From the NCBI RefSeq assembly GCF_033366695.1, contig NZ_JAOBTQ010000001.1, positions 3,286,001-3,350,000 on the forward strand: a DNA stretch of 64,000 nucleotides, in the 5' to 3' direction. Both the position numbers and the translations under genes were made by a program. Positions 18,175 to 26,381 of the stretch are shown here, one piece after another. The notes under the pieces are model-generated. The model was not told where the DNA came from and searched no databases. It saw only the letters and a list, made by a program, of their open reading frames with translations. Positions within the stretch are counted from its first letter, which is position 1. The number at the start of each line of letters is the position of its first letter. This DNA comes from Streptomyces sp. SCL15-4. GTDB taxonomy: Bacteria; Actinomycetota; Actinomycetes; Streptomycetales; Streptomycetaceae.

Positions 18175-18948
18175 TCAGCCGCCGTAACGGCGGTGACGTG
18201 CGGCGTAGTCGCGCAGGGCGCGCAGGAAGTCGACCTTCCGGAAGGCCGGCCAGAAGACCTCGCAGAAGTAGTACTCGGAATGAGCGGTCTGCCAGAGCAT
18301 GAATCCGGACAGCCGCTGTTCACCGCTGGTGCGGATCACCAGGTCCGGGTCGGGCTGGGCGCCGGTGTAGAGGTGACGGCCGATCATGTCGACGTCGACG
18401 GACTCGGCGAGGTCCTCCAGGGACAGGCCCCGGTCGTGCGCCTCGTGCAGCATCGAGCGCACGGCGTCGGCGATCTCCTGCCGGCCGCCGTAGCCGATGG
18501 CCACGTTGACGAGTATGCCGTCGGTGTGGGCGGTGCTCTCCTCGGCTTCCTTCAGGGTGCGCTGCATGCCGGCGGGCAGCAGGTCCATCGTGCCGACGTG
18601 GTGCACCCGCCAGCGGCCGTCGGCGGCGAGGGTGCGTACGACGTCCTCGATGATGCCGAGCAGGGGGACCAGTTCGTCCTGCGGGCGGTCGAAGTTGTCG
18701 GTGGACAGCAGCCAGAGCGTGACCACCTCGACGTCGGTCTCGGAGCACCAGCCGAGGAACTCCTCGATCTTCTCGGCACCGGCCCGGTGCCCGTGCACGG
18801 TGGTCGAGCCGGACGCCTTCGCCCAGCGGCGGTTGCCGTCCATGATGACGCCGATGTGCTTGGGCACCTGAGCGTGATCCAGGTGACCTTCCACCCGGCG
18901 TGCGTAGAGCCTGACGAGCAGACCGCGCAGCTTGTCGCGCAGGTTCAC
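18175..18948 (-). CDS. uppS: cis-Prenyl (undecaprenyl-type) diphosphate synthase
   Basis: The GTG at 18948 has GGAGG five bases upstream and gives 257 residues, normal for Z-isoprenyl transferases. The catalytic and substrate-binding motif IMDGNRRWA lies near residue 30. TLWLLSTDNF is at about 80, the GYGGRQEI region at about 150, and the C-terminal PDLVIRTSGEQRLSGF motif is complete. The enzyme condenses isopentenyl diphosphate with an allylic primer to make the cis-polyprenyl carrier for cell-wall precursors. Streptomyces usually has more than one homologue, so this may be an accessory copy with a different chain length. It stands alone. Confidence 0.92.
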   Translation of the reverse strand: MNLRDKLRGLLVRLYARRVEGHLDHAQVPKHIGVIMDGNRRWAKASGSTTVHGHRAGAEKIEEFLGWCSETDVEVVTLWLLSTDNFDRPQDELVPLLGIIEDVVRTLAADGRWRVHHVGTMDLLPAGMQRTLKEAEESTAHTDGILVNVAIGYGGRQEIADAVRSMLHEAHDRGLSLEDLAESVDVDMIGRHLYTGAQPDPDLVIRTSGEQRLSGFMLWQTAHSEYYFCEVFWPAFRKVDFLRALRDYAARHRRYGG

Positions 18949-19153
18949 GTGACCCTCCGGGGGTTGGGCGCGGGGTAGGGGGGTGCCGGAGCCGTAGGGG
19001 GTGCCGGAGCCGTCGAGCCTACCGCTGCCGCGGGCCCGGTCCGGCCCGGGGTTTGGCCACGCGGCGGCGGTGTGCGCCGCCGGGGCCGCGCCCCTTGGCG
19101 GGGACGCCGGGCCGGGGCCGGGCGGTTCCGGAACCCCGTCGTCCTCCCGCATG

Positions 19154-19195
19154 AAAAAAACGGGCCGGTCCGTGGGGGGGAGACGGACCGGCCCG
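19154..19195 (-). terminator. Strong intrinsic terminator with U7 on the minus strand
   Basis: A perfect 13-bp stem, CGGGCCGGTCCGT (19161-19173) with its complement at 19183-19195, is followed on the minus strand by seven T (19154-19160). This is the most canonical Rho-independent terminator in the window. It lies about 465 bases past the methyltransferase stop and about 205 bases before the uppS start. It ends either methyltransferase readthrough or an unannotated short transcript. Confidence 0.75.
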
Positions 19196-19659
19196 AGGGG
19201 GGGTTTCCACCATAACCCTTCGTAAGTGATGGTGGGTGCATCGGCGTGCCACAACTACTCTCCGGAATCGTCCGGCAACGCCGACGTGGTCACGGAATGC
19301 GGGATTCCGGAGCGTTTCCCGGGCCATTCACAGCGGAATCACAGGCAGATCCGGCCGAGCGCGATGGGATTCGCAAGGATTACGCCGTCCTGGGGGAATC
19401 ATCGGGAGGGTGGCCGGAGTCCCCCCGATGGGCGACCCCGCCGGCGAGCAGTGGACTTGACCGTTCCGCTACGGCGTCCCGGCCGGGCCCGGCCGCGCCC
19501 GGCGGAATACCCGGACGGCTCCACGGCGCCGCGCGGCCCCCTCCACCGCGCGCCGCCGGCCGCGTGGCTTTGCCGACGCGAATCACCTGGTCCGAACTTA
19601 TGTGACGGCCGGGGCGTATGTGAACCCAGGGGCGATGGCGACGGGGAGATCCGGTGTCG
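19196..19659. other. 464-base gap without a recognised gene
   Basis: Nothing coding can be supported. Short open frames here have no ribosome-binding site and no recognisable product. An imperfect inverted repeat sits at about 19404-19436 (ATCGGGAGG against CCCCCCGAT). The placement of the U7 terminator at its end leaves room for a small RNA transcribed on the minus strand. Confidence 0.3.
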
Positions 19660-20445
19660 TCAGCGTCCGGGTTTGCGTACGTCGAAGAGGTGCCGGGCGC
19701 TGTGCGCGACGAACGGCCCCTCCTTCCCGATCCGCTCGTGCAGCGCGCGGAGCCGTGGCTCGTACGCCTCGACCGTGAAGCCCGGGACCATCCAGACGAC
19801 CTTGCGCAGGAAGTGGACGACGGCGGCGATGTCGTGGAACTCCATCCGCAGCCGTTCGGCCCGCAGGCCGGTGACCTCCAGCCCCGCCGCCTCGGCGGCG
19901 GCCCGCTCCCGCTCGGGGTCGCGGGCGCGGCGGACCTCCTCCGGCTGCGGCCCGAGGAAGTACTCGACCAGCTCGAAGACGCTGGCGGGTCCCACGTGCT
20001 GGGCGAAGTACGTCCCGCCGGGCCGCAGCACCCGGGCGATCTCCGTCCAGTGGGGGCGGACCGGATGCCGGCTGAGCACCAGGTCGAACGCCTCGTCCGC
20101 GAAGGGCAGCGGCGCGTCGGCCGGGGCGGCGACCACGACGACGCCGCGGGGCCGGAGCAGGGCGGTGGCCTTGGCCACGTTCGGCGGCCAGCCCTCGGTC
20201 GCCGCCACGAGCGGCGGCCGGGCCGGCTCCGCCCGGCCCAGCGCGAAGTCCAGCACCTCGCCGCCGCCGGTCTGGACGTCGAGCGCGGCCCCGGCCCCGG
20301 CCAGCCGCTCCGCCGCCGACCGGGCGTAGCCCCACGACGGCCGCGCCTCACTGGCCCGTCCCTCGAACCAGGAGAAGTCCCACCCCTCGGTGGGCACACC
20401 GGCCCCCTCGGCCACCAGTTCCTCGAAGGACCGCTCCGCACTCAT
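19660..20445 (-). CDS. Class I SAM-dependent methyltransferase
   Basis: This 261-residue protein has the class I Rossmann fold. The SAM-binding motif I region is LDVQTGGGEVL at about residue 55, an acidic motif II follows, then LLRPRGVVVVAAPADAPLPF, the FDLVLSRHPV post-motif and LRPGGTYFAQHVGP. The arrangement resembles the UbiE/Methyltransf_11 group acting on small molecules. Substrate is unknown. The ATG at 20445 has only a weak upstream GGGAT. It is not obviously coupled to its neighbours. Confidence 0.88.
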   Translation of the reverse strand: MSAERSFEELVAEGAGVPTEGWDFSWFEGRASEARPSWGYARSAAERLAGAGAALDVQTGGGEVLDFALGRAEPARPPLVAATEGWPPNVAKATALLRPRGVVVVAAPADAPLPFADEAFDLVLSRHPVRPHWTEIARVLRPGGTYFAQHVGPASVFELVEYFLGPQPEEVRRARDPERERAAAEAAGLEVTGLRAERLRMEFHDIAAVVHFLRKVVWMVPGFTVEAYEPRLRALHERIGKEGPFVAHSARHLFDVRKPGR

Positions 20446-20653
20446 ACGCCCATGATCCCAGCGACCCGCGAAGGCGGCCCGCGATTTTTCCGTCAGCGGC
20501 GGTGTGGAGCGGCCCGGCGCGACGGCGGACGCGTCCGGGGCGAGGAGTGCCGCTCCTGCGGGGCGGCTGCCCGCGCGCGGGGACTGCCGGGCCGGTTCGG
20601 AGGGAGCCGCCGGGGCACGGGCAGGGTGGTGCCCGCGTCCTCGGCGGCGGTCG

Positions 20654-21526
20654 TCATCGGATCAGCGGGGCGACGCGCTGGGCCGCGAAACGGATGAAGC
20701 CCTCCGGGTCGGGTTCGTCCGCCGTCGGCTGGAGCACGACGGTGTCCGCGCCGGCCTCGGCCAGGCGCCGCACCGCCTCGGCCACCGCCTCCGCGTCCCC
20801 GGCGACGCCCAGGCCCGGGACCTGCCCCAGGCCCTCGGCGCTGAGTTCGGCGCGCAGCCGGGCCTCGGCGTCCGTACCCGTGGCGGCCAGCAGATAGACG
20901 ACGATCCGGTGCGCGCCCGTGCGGCCCGCCGCCCGGCGGCCCTCCTCGATCAGTTCCCGGGCCCGCCGTACGCCGTCCGCCGAAGTGGCGATGGTCAGGA
21001 GGGTGCCGTCGGCCTTCTCGCCGGTGAGCCGGAGCGTACGCGGCCCGGTGGCGCCCGCGAGGATGTCGACCGGGCGCTCCGGCGGCCAGTCGAGGGCGAC
21101 GTCGTCCAGCCGGACGTACCGCCCGCGCACGTCGAGCCGCTCGCCGCGCAGCAGGGCGCGCAGGGCGTCGAGGTGTTCGCCGAGGAGGCCGAGCGGCGAG
21201 GCGGCCCGGGCGCCGACCTGGCCCATCCACTCCTGCACCCCGTGCCCCACGGTGAGGACGGCCCGGCCGGGGAACATGCGCTCCAGCGAGGCGGCCTCCA
21301 TCGCGGTGACGGCCACGTTCCGCAGCGGTACGGGCAGCAGTCCGATGCCGACCCGCACCCGTTCGGTCCAGGCGAGCGCGGCGGCGGCCGTGGACACCCC
21401 GCCTTCCAGGAAGCAGTCCTCCCACAGCCACAGTTCGTCGAGCCCCGACTCGTCCGCGGCGCGGGCGACGGCCCGGAGGCGTTCGGGAGGGAGCTGGGGG
21501 CGGAACACGGCACCGAGTCCTGTCAT
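20654..21526 (-). CDS. LLM-class flavin/F420-dependent oxidoreductase
   Basis: Starting at ATG 21526 (AGGAAGGG about five bases upstream) the product is 290 residues with the bacterial luciferase-like TIM barrel. Features include GLDELWLWEDCF, RVRVGIGLLPVPLRN, the VGHGVQEWM strand-loop and the PVDILAGATGPRTL turn. In actinobacteria most members use coenzyme F420; FMN is the alternative. Such enzymes reduce or oxidise aldehydes, enoates or drug-like molecules. Substrate cannot be told. It is divergent from the DUF192 gene. Confidence 0.88.
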   Translation of the reverse strand: MTGLGAVFRPQLPPERLRAVARAADESGLDELWLWEDCFLEGGVSTAAAALAWTERVRVGIGLLPVPLRNVAVTAMEAASLERMFPGRAVLTVGHGVQEWMGQVGARAASPLGLLGEHLDALRALLRGERLDVRGRYVRLDDVALDWPPERPVDILAGATGPRTLRLTGEKADGTLLTIATSADGVRRARELIEEGRRAAGRTGAHRIVVYLLAATGTDAEARLRAELSAEGLGQVPGLGVAGDAEAVAEAVRRLAEAGADTVVLQPTADEPDPEGFIRFAAQRVAPLIR

Positions 21527-21612
21527 AGCGCCCTTCCTAGTGGGGAGGACGGGAAAGGACAACACAATTACGGGCGCGGGCGGTCGACGGGCACGGAAGG
21601 GGTGGGCGGGGC

Positions 21613-21993
21613 ATGGGGCGATGGCGGGACGGGCGGGGACGGCTGACCGTGCGGACGGACGCCGGGGAGGTGCCGGCACTCTCCGTTCCCCTGGAGATCT
21701 CGGCCTCCTACCGGGCCCGGACGAAGGGATTGCTGGGCCGGGACGCGGTGGACGGGGCGATGCTGCTGTCACCGGCGAGCGGGGTGCACACGTTCGGGAT
21801 GCGGATCCCGATCGACGTGGCCTACCTGGACCGCCGCCTCACCGTGATCGCCGTCCGCACGATGCCCCCGGGCCGCCTGGGCCTGCCCCGCCCGCGGGCC
21901 CGGCACGTGCTGGAGGCGGCGGCCGGGGCGATGGCGGGGTGGGGGGTGCGGACGGGCGTGCGCGTGGAGGTGGACGTGGAGGCGGAGCCGTAG
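21613..21993 (+). CDS. DUF192 family protein
   Basis: This 126-residue protein contains the DUF192 core: EISASYRARTKGLLGRD, MLLSPASGVHTFGMRIPIDVAYLDRRLTVI and RPRARHVLEAAAG. DUF192 is a compact beta-barrel of unknown function, often small and sometimes exported; here no signal peptide is visible. The gene is followed 7 bases later by the convergent OmpA-family gene. Confidence 0.85.
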   Translation: MGRWRDGRGRLTVRTDAGEVPALSVPLEISASYRARTKGLLGRDAVDGAMLLSPASGVHTFGMRIPIDVAYLDRRLTVIAVRTMPPGRLGLPRPRARHVLEAAAGAMAGWGVRTGVRVEVDVEAEP

Positions 21994-22000
21994 CCGGCGG

Positions 22001-22624
22001 TCACCGGTCGGTGCGCGGGAAGGACACCTCGACCCGGCGGTTCTTCTTCCGGCCGGCCTCGGTGGAGTTGTCGGCGATCGGGTACTGCTCGCCGTAGCCG
22101 CGGACGTCGAAGGTGATGGACGGCGTGTTCAGGTCCTGGTCCAGCACGGCCTGCACGGCGTCGGCGCGCCGCTTGGAGAGGGCGACGCCGTGGGTGGTGG
22201 TGCCGAGGCTGTCGGTGAAGCCGAAGACGCGGACCCGGGTGGCGTGCTGTGCGCGGATCTCCTCGGCGATGGTGGCGATGCGGGTCTTGGCCGCGCCGCC
22301 GACCGTGGCGCTGTCCTTGCCGAACAGCACCTCGGTCTGGAGGGCGAAGGTCACGTCGGCGTTGGTGTCCTCCCGCCGTTCGTCCCCGCTCTGCTCCTCC
22401 ACGACCAGCTTGATGTCCAGCACCTTCGCCCCGGCGAGCGTGGCGCCCTCCGGGAGCTTGAGGTCGGGGTCGGTGGGGTCGACGTCGACGGGGGCGGCGG
22501 CGGTGGGTTCGGTGAGAGGGGGTTCGCCGGGGCCGGTGCCGTCGGCGGCGGCCGGAGCGGCGGGCAGGTTCAGGACGCACAGCAGCAGGGTGCCGAGGAG
22601 GGCGAGGCGGGGTGTGGTGGTCAC
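22001..22624 (-). CDS. Secreted OmpA-family protein at the end of the Tad operon
   Basis: This 207-residue protein has a signal peptide (LALLGTLLLCVLNLPAAPAAA). A spacer of about 40 residues precedes a C-terminal OmpA-like peptidoglycan-binding domain (about 85-205). The domain shows VRVFGFTDSLGTTTHGVALSKRRADAV and YGEQYPIADNSTEAGRKKNRRVEVSF, the usual diaminopimelate-binding pattern (the Asp in FTD and the Arg in KNRRV). In a Gram-positive it would bind the cell wall. It starts at GTG 22624, 7 bases after the lipoprotein stop, as last gene of the Tad block. A role anchoring the pilus apparatus to peptidoglycan is inferred. Confidence 0.88.
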   Translation of the reverse strand: MTTTPRLALLGTLLLCVLNLPAAPAAADGTGPGEPPLTEPTAAAPVDVDPTDPDLKLPEGATLAGAKVLDIKLVVEEQSGDERREDTNADVTFALQTEVLFGKDSATVGGAAKTRIATIAEEIRAQHATRVRVFGFTDSLGTTTHGVALSKRRADAVQAVLDQDLNTPSITFDVRGYGEQYPIADNSTEAGRKKNRRVEVSFPRTDR

Positions 22625-22631
22625 GCGCGCC

Positions 22632-23213
22632 TCACCCGGAGATCTTGATGCCGGCGGAGGTGAACGTCGGCAGCTGGAAGTCCACCTCGGTCACCCCGGC
22701 CGGGGGCGCCGGGAACTGCATGAAGACGGCGAGGGTGGCGCCGGACTTGAGGGTGGTGAAGCCGGTCGTCGTCAGCGGCCGGCCCTCGGTGTCCCGCAGC
22801 ACGTAGTACCGCTTCTTGCCCCGCGGGTCGACCAGCGTGGCCCCGCCCAGCGATCTGCCGTTCTTGATGATCTCGGTCTCGTTGCCGCTCAGCGCGGAGG
22901 GGATGACGGCGGTCCGCGCCCCGTCGTTCTTCAGCGTGCCGTTGACCGTGACGAAGCCGCCCGTGTCGCGCTCGGCGGAGGTGATCTGCAGGAGCAGGCC
23001 GTCGGACCCGCGCAGCTCCGCCAGCGGCCGGCCCGGGTCGTCCTCCTGGGTGCTCGGGCCCGGGTCGCCGGCCGTCGGGGCGGACGCCGGCCCGCGTGGC
23101 TTGTCCTCTCCGCCTCCGCTGCCCCCGCAACCGGTCGCACCGGCGGCCAGACCGGCCGCCACGGTCAGGGCGACCAGTCCTCTGCGGGCCTTCGCAGTGA
23201 ACCGCATGCTCAT
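22632..23213 (-). CDS. Probable lipoprotein of the Tad operon
   Basis: From ATG 23213 (AAGGAAG eight bases upstream) the product is 193 residues. The signal peptide ends in a lipobox LAAGATGC, with the cysteine at about 29, followed by a Gly/Ser/Pro linker. The rest (about 60-193) is a beta-rich, DUF4352/immunoglobulin-like domain with GGFVTVNGTLKNDGARTA and GATLAVFMQFP. It should be tethered outside the membrane. The start overlaps the end of the TadG-like gene by 19 bases at most if the upstream ATG 23234 is used. Its function is unknown; context suggests a pilus accessory role. Confidence 0.82.
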   Translation of the reverse strand: MSMRFTAKARRGLVALTVAAGLAAGATGCGGSGGGEDKPRGPASAPTAGDPGPSTQEDDPGRPLAELRGSDGLLLQITSAERDTGGFVTVNGTLKNDGARTAVIPSALSGNETEIIKNGRSLGGATLVDPRGKKRYYVLRDTEGRPLTTTGFTTLKSGATLAVFMQFPAPPAGVTEVDFQLPTFTSAGIKISG

Positions 23214-23230
23214 CACTGTCGCTTCCTTCG

Positions 23231-23920
23231 TCATCGGTCGTTCGCCGGGGAGTCGGCCAGGTGGACGTCGAAGAGGTCCTCGGGCCCCGGCAGCTCCGTG
23301 GTGTCGTCCGGCTCGGGGTGCCAGACCTTGTCCTCGCAGGTGAGCGGGGGCAGCGGTGCGTCCTCGGGCGGGTCGGCGCCCTCCCCGGGCGACGCGGACC
23401 CCGCTCCCGGCGACGGGGTTCCGGTCCCGGGCGGGCCGGGCGGACCGGGTGGTTCGGGCACGTCTTCGGGCGGTGTGCAGAGCGGTTCGATGACGGCCCT
23501 GGCGTGCGCCGTCGCGTGCACGTTCTCGGTGCCGGGTACGACGGAGTCGCCCACGGACTTTTCCGCCCGGGTGTCGACGACATAGCTCAGCGGCGGCTCG
23601 AACACGCAGCGCACCGTCGTCGCGTCGTTCCGCGCGGCGAGCTGGTCGGCACGCCCGCAGAAGTCGCGGGCTCCCGCACCGTCGAAGATGTCCTGCCAGC
23701 TTCCCGGGTCGTCCACGTGGGCCCGCCACAGGTCGAAGAGCTGGTCCCGGGTTTCCTGCGCCGCCGCCAGTGCCGCCGCGTCCGCCGCCGTCTGGGCGCC
23801 GCCGCGGTTCACGGCCGCCTGACCGACCGCGAGGTAGGCCAACGCGAGAAAGAGCAGGCCCGCCACCACCGTCAGGTAGATGGGGAAGGCCTGCCCCGCG
23901 TCGTGCCGTGGACGAGTCAG
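23231..23920 (-). CDS. TadG-like pilus protein, probable CTG start
   Basis: The 229-residue product begins with the segment DAGQAFPIYLTVVAGLLFLA and continues NRGGAQTAADAAALAAAQE, typical of the TadG/pilus-associated family. A single N-terminal helix is followed by an extracytoplasmic domain with cysteines and a long Pro/Gly/Ser-rich linker (about 150-205). No ATG, GTG or TTG precedes the hydrophobic segment in frame. The only reasonable initiator is CTG at 23920-23918, which overlaps the Flp stop (CTGA) with GAGG nine bases upstream. It lacks the Glu at +5 seen in the pilin-like proteins of this operon, so it may not be processed. Confidence 0.75.
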   Translation of the reverse strand: MTRPRHDAGQAFPIYLTVVAGLLFLALAYLAVGQAAVNRGGAQTAADAAALAAAQETRDQLFDLWRAHVDDPGSWQDIFDGAGARDFCGRADQLAARNDATTVRCVFEPPLSYVVDTRAEKSVGDSVVPGTENVHATAHARAVIEPLCTPPEDVPEPPGPPGPPGTGTPSPGAGSASPGEGADPPEDAPLPPLTCEDKVWHPEPDDTTELPGPEDLFDVHLADSPANDR

Positions 23921-24114
23921 CCGCCGGTGACCTCGGCGATCTTGTTGGTGATCGCGTCGTAGATCGACTGGCCGATGCTCGTGCCGGTGATCGCCAGGAC
24001 GATCGCGACGACCACCGCGATGATGCCGAGGTACTCCACCGCGGTCTGTCCCCGGTCGCCGCGCGCGGCACGGGTCTGCAGATACGCGACGGTGGTGCGG
24101 AACCATTTGCTCAC
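23917..24114 (-). CDS. Flp/Fap-type pilin
   Basis: This 65-residue protein starts at GTG 24114, with GGAGGGG about six bases upstream. A basic leader of about 21 residues ends in DRG and is followed by QTAVEYLGIIAVVVAIVLAI. The predicted prepilin cleavage Gly-Gln with Glu at +5 and Tyr at +6 is the Flp signature. A short tail follows. After processing this would be the major pilin. Its stop overlaps the CTG of the TadG-like gene. It lies between the two-component regulator and TadG-like genes. Confidence 0.88.
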   Translation of the reverse strand: MSKWFRTTVAYLQTRAARGDRGQTAVEYLGIIAVVVAIVLAITGTSIGQSIYDAITNKIAEVTGG

Positions 24115-24227
24115 GGTCTTCCCCTCCAGCTTCGCCTCCGGTCCGCGCACCGTACGGCCGGACGCGCCCGGTCCCGAAGGGTCCCAGGGCCCAACCGCGG
24201 ACCCATTCGTTCCGCCGCGCCGCCATC

Positions 24228-24977
24228 TCAGGCCACCCCCAGCCACTTCGCGGTCGCCTGGGACCTGGTCGTGCTCTGGAGCTTGGCGAAGATGCGGTTG
24301 ATGTGGTTCTTGACGGTCTTCTCGCTGATGAAGCAGGCGGCGGCGATCTGCTGGTTGGTCATGCCGGACGCGATGAGGTCCATGATCTCCGCCTCCCTCG
24401 TACTCAGCCGGAACCGCGAGCGGAACGACTGTCCCACATCTGGTTGCACATGCGAAAGAGACATGGCGTCGGAATTTGCCGTCATATCAACGGAGTTGGA
24501 GTCGGCGTGTGCAGTTGCATCGGAGTGGAGGGCCGCCAGCAACGCCCTCGTCGCGCCGGGTGTGACCTGCGGACGGCCCTCCCGTACGTCCCGTACCGCC
24601 CGTACCAGCTGCTCCGTCGTGAACTCGCCGTGCACCAGGTATCCCCCCGCCCCCAACCGCAGCGCCTCCCGCACGGTCTGCGTCTCGTGGCTGTAGGTGA
24701 GCATCATGACGGGGGCCAGCCGCACCAGGTGGGGCAGCGCCGAGATCCCGTCCACACCGGGCATGCGGACGTCGAGCAGGATGACGTCCGGCCGGTGCCG
24801 CAACGCCTCCTCGTACGCCTCCCGGCCGTCCCGCGCCTGAGCCACCACCGTGGTCCCGGCGCGGTCCGTGAGCAGGGCCGCGAGACCGGCCCGGACCACG
24901 GGGTTGTCGTCGGCGATCAGCAGCCGCAGCGGCGGCGGAGCCGGGGCCGGCGGCGGGAAGGCGGGCAAGGGCCGCAT
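24228..24977 (-). CDS. NarL/LuxR-family response regulator
   Basis: This 249-residue protein starts at ATG 24977 with GAGGAGG upstream. After a Pro-rich head, the receiver domain (about 19-135) has the acidic pocket IADDNPVV and the phospho-acceptor Asp in VILLDVRMPGVDG. An unusual linker of about 45 residues, rich in Ala, Ser, Asp and Met, leads to the LuxR-type helix-turn-helix (about 185-245: LSTREAEIMDLIASGMTNQQIA and SEKTVKNHI). The partner kinase is encoded 11 bases upstream. Located inside the Tad block just before flp, it probably controls pilus expression; this is inference. Confidence 0.93.
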   Translation of the reverse strand: MRPLPAFPPPAPAPPPLRLLIADDNPVVRAGLAALLTDRAGTTVVAQARDGREAYEEALRHRPDVILLDVRMPGVDGISALPHLVRLAPVMMLTYSHETQTVREALRLGAGGYLVHGEFTTEQLVRAVRDVREGRPQVTPGATRALLAALHSDATAHADSNSVDMTANSDAMSLSHVQPDVGQSFRSRFRLSTREAEIMDLIASGMTNQQIAAACFISEKTVKNHINRIFAKLQSTTRSQATAKWLGVA

Positions 24978-24988
24978 GGTGCCTCCTC

Positions 24989-26374
24989 TCAGGGGGTGCC
25001 GGGTGCGTGGGACGCGGGCCCGGACAGGGGGATGTCGAGGCGTACCTCCGTGCCCCGGCCGTGCGCGCCCCGGCCGACGCGTATGCGGGCGCCCGCCTGC
25101 GCGGCCCGCTCGGCCATGCCGAGCAGCCCGAAGTGCCCGCGGTCGCGCAGCCGTTCCAGGGTGGTGCCGGGCGGCAGGCCGGTGCCGTCGTCGTGGAGGA
25201 CGAGGCGGAGCAGGTGTCCCTCCACCGAGGCCCGTACGTCCACCCGCGCGGCGGACGCGTGGCGGTGGGCGTTCTCCAGGGCCTCGGTGGCGATGGCGAG
25301 GACGTGCCGGGCCGCCGGCGCGGGCGGCGGCGGGAAGGGGGCGGGGTCGTCCGCGGGCCAGTGGCAGACGACCTCCAGGCCCGTGCGCCGGGCGAACTCG
25401 CGGGTCCGGCGGGCGAGGCCCGGCCAGAACGGGTCCTCCTGCGGCACCTGCGACGGGTCCCGGCGCAGGTCCGCCAGCAGTTCCCGGGACTCCGCCGCCG
25501 CCCGGCGCGCCGAGCGGGACACCAGGTCCGCCTGCTGCCGGATGCGAGCGGGGTCCGGAGCGTCGACCGAGGCGGTCGCGGCCAGCCCGTCCGCCGCCAG
25601 GGCCACGCCGTACAGCGTCTTGGCCACGGAGTCGTGCATCTCCCGGGCCAGCCGGGCGCGTTCGGCGCTGACCGCCTCCGCCGCCGCGAGCCGGGCCCGG
25701 GCCGCGGTCAGGGCCCGGGTCGCGGCGCCGAAGCGGAGCATCAGATTGCGCAGGGTCGAGCCCATGGCGCCGGCGACGACGCACAGGCCGGGCAGCAGCA
25801 GGGCCTGTGCGACGGGCTCGGGCCGGCCGGCCCTCAGGGTGGTGTGGACCAGCAGCAGGATCAGGGCCTGCAGCGAGGCGAAGCAGGCCGCGCCGCGCCA
25901 GCCGTAGACCAGGCCGGCCAGCAGCGGGGTGCAGACGCTGACGTAGGCCAGGGTGGTGTCCGGGCCCGCCGAGACCAGGAGGAAGGAGCCGAAGAGGGTG
26001 TCGGCGGCCAGCAGGACGGGGTGGCGCAGCAGGAGGGGGCCGAAGCGCTCCCAGTCGCGGAAGAGGACGTAGGACACCATGACGGTGACGACCACGGCCG
26101 TGCCGGCCAGGCGGACGCCCAGGCCGGGAGCGGCGTGCAGGAGGGCGGCGGGAGCCGATACGACGATCATCGCGAGCCGGAACCCGAAGACCTGCCGGCA
26201 CATCGCCTGAAGCGCGCTGACCTGGAGCTTCTCGGAGGGCTCGGCCGACGGCACGAGACCGCGCGCCGCCTGGCGCACCCGGCGTCCCGGCCACGCCCGG
26301 CGGCGTCCGCCGCCCGTCCCGCGTAACCGCTCCAGCAACCGCACCCCTCTCCCCGCCGCCCCCGCCGCCGTCAT
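24989..26374 (-). CDS. NarL-partner sensor histidine kinase
   Basis: This 461-residue membrane kinase has about five or six hydrophobic segments in residues about 60-230 and no large extracytoplasmic loop. A helical HisKA_3 dimerisation segment carries the phospho-acceptor His in LAREMHDSVAKTLYG (about 250). The HATPase domain includes TEALENAHRHASA and DDGTGLPPG. It should phosphorylate the response regulator encoded 11 bases downstream. It lies 7 bases after tadC. The signal is unknown; the membrane-embedded sensor suggests an envelope or lipid cue. Confidence 0.93.
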   Translation of the reverse strand: MTAAGAAGRGVRLLERLRGTGGGRRRAWPGRRVRQAARGLVPSAEPSEKLQVSALQAMCRQVFGFRLAMIVVSAPAALLHAAPGLGVRLAGTAVVVTVMVSYVLFRDWERFGPLLLRHPVLLAADTLFGSFLLVSAGPDTTLAYVSVCTPLLAGLVYGWRGAACFASLQALILLLVHTTLRAGRPEPVAQALLLPGLCVVAGAMGSTLRNLMLRFGAATRALTAARARLAAAEAVSAERARLAREMHDSVAKTLYGVALAADGLAATASVDAPDPARIRQQADLVSRSARRAAAESRELLADLRRDPSQVPQEDPFWPGLARRTREFARRTGLEVVCHWPADDPAPFPPPPAPAARHVLAIATEALENAHRHASAARVDVRASVEGHLLRLVLHDDGTGLPPGTTLERLRDRGHFGLLGMAERAAQAGARIRVGRGAHGRGTEVRLDIPLSGPASHAPGTP

Positions 26375-26381
26375 GCCGTCC

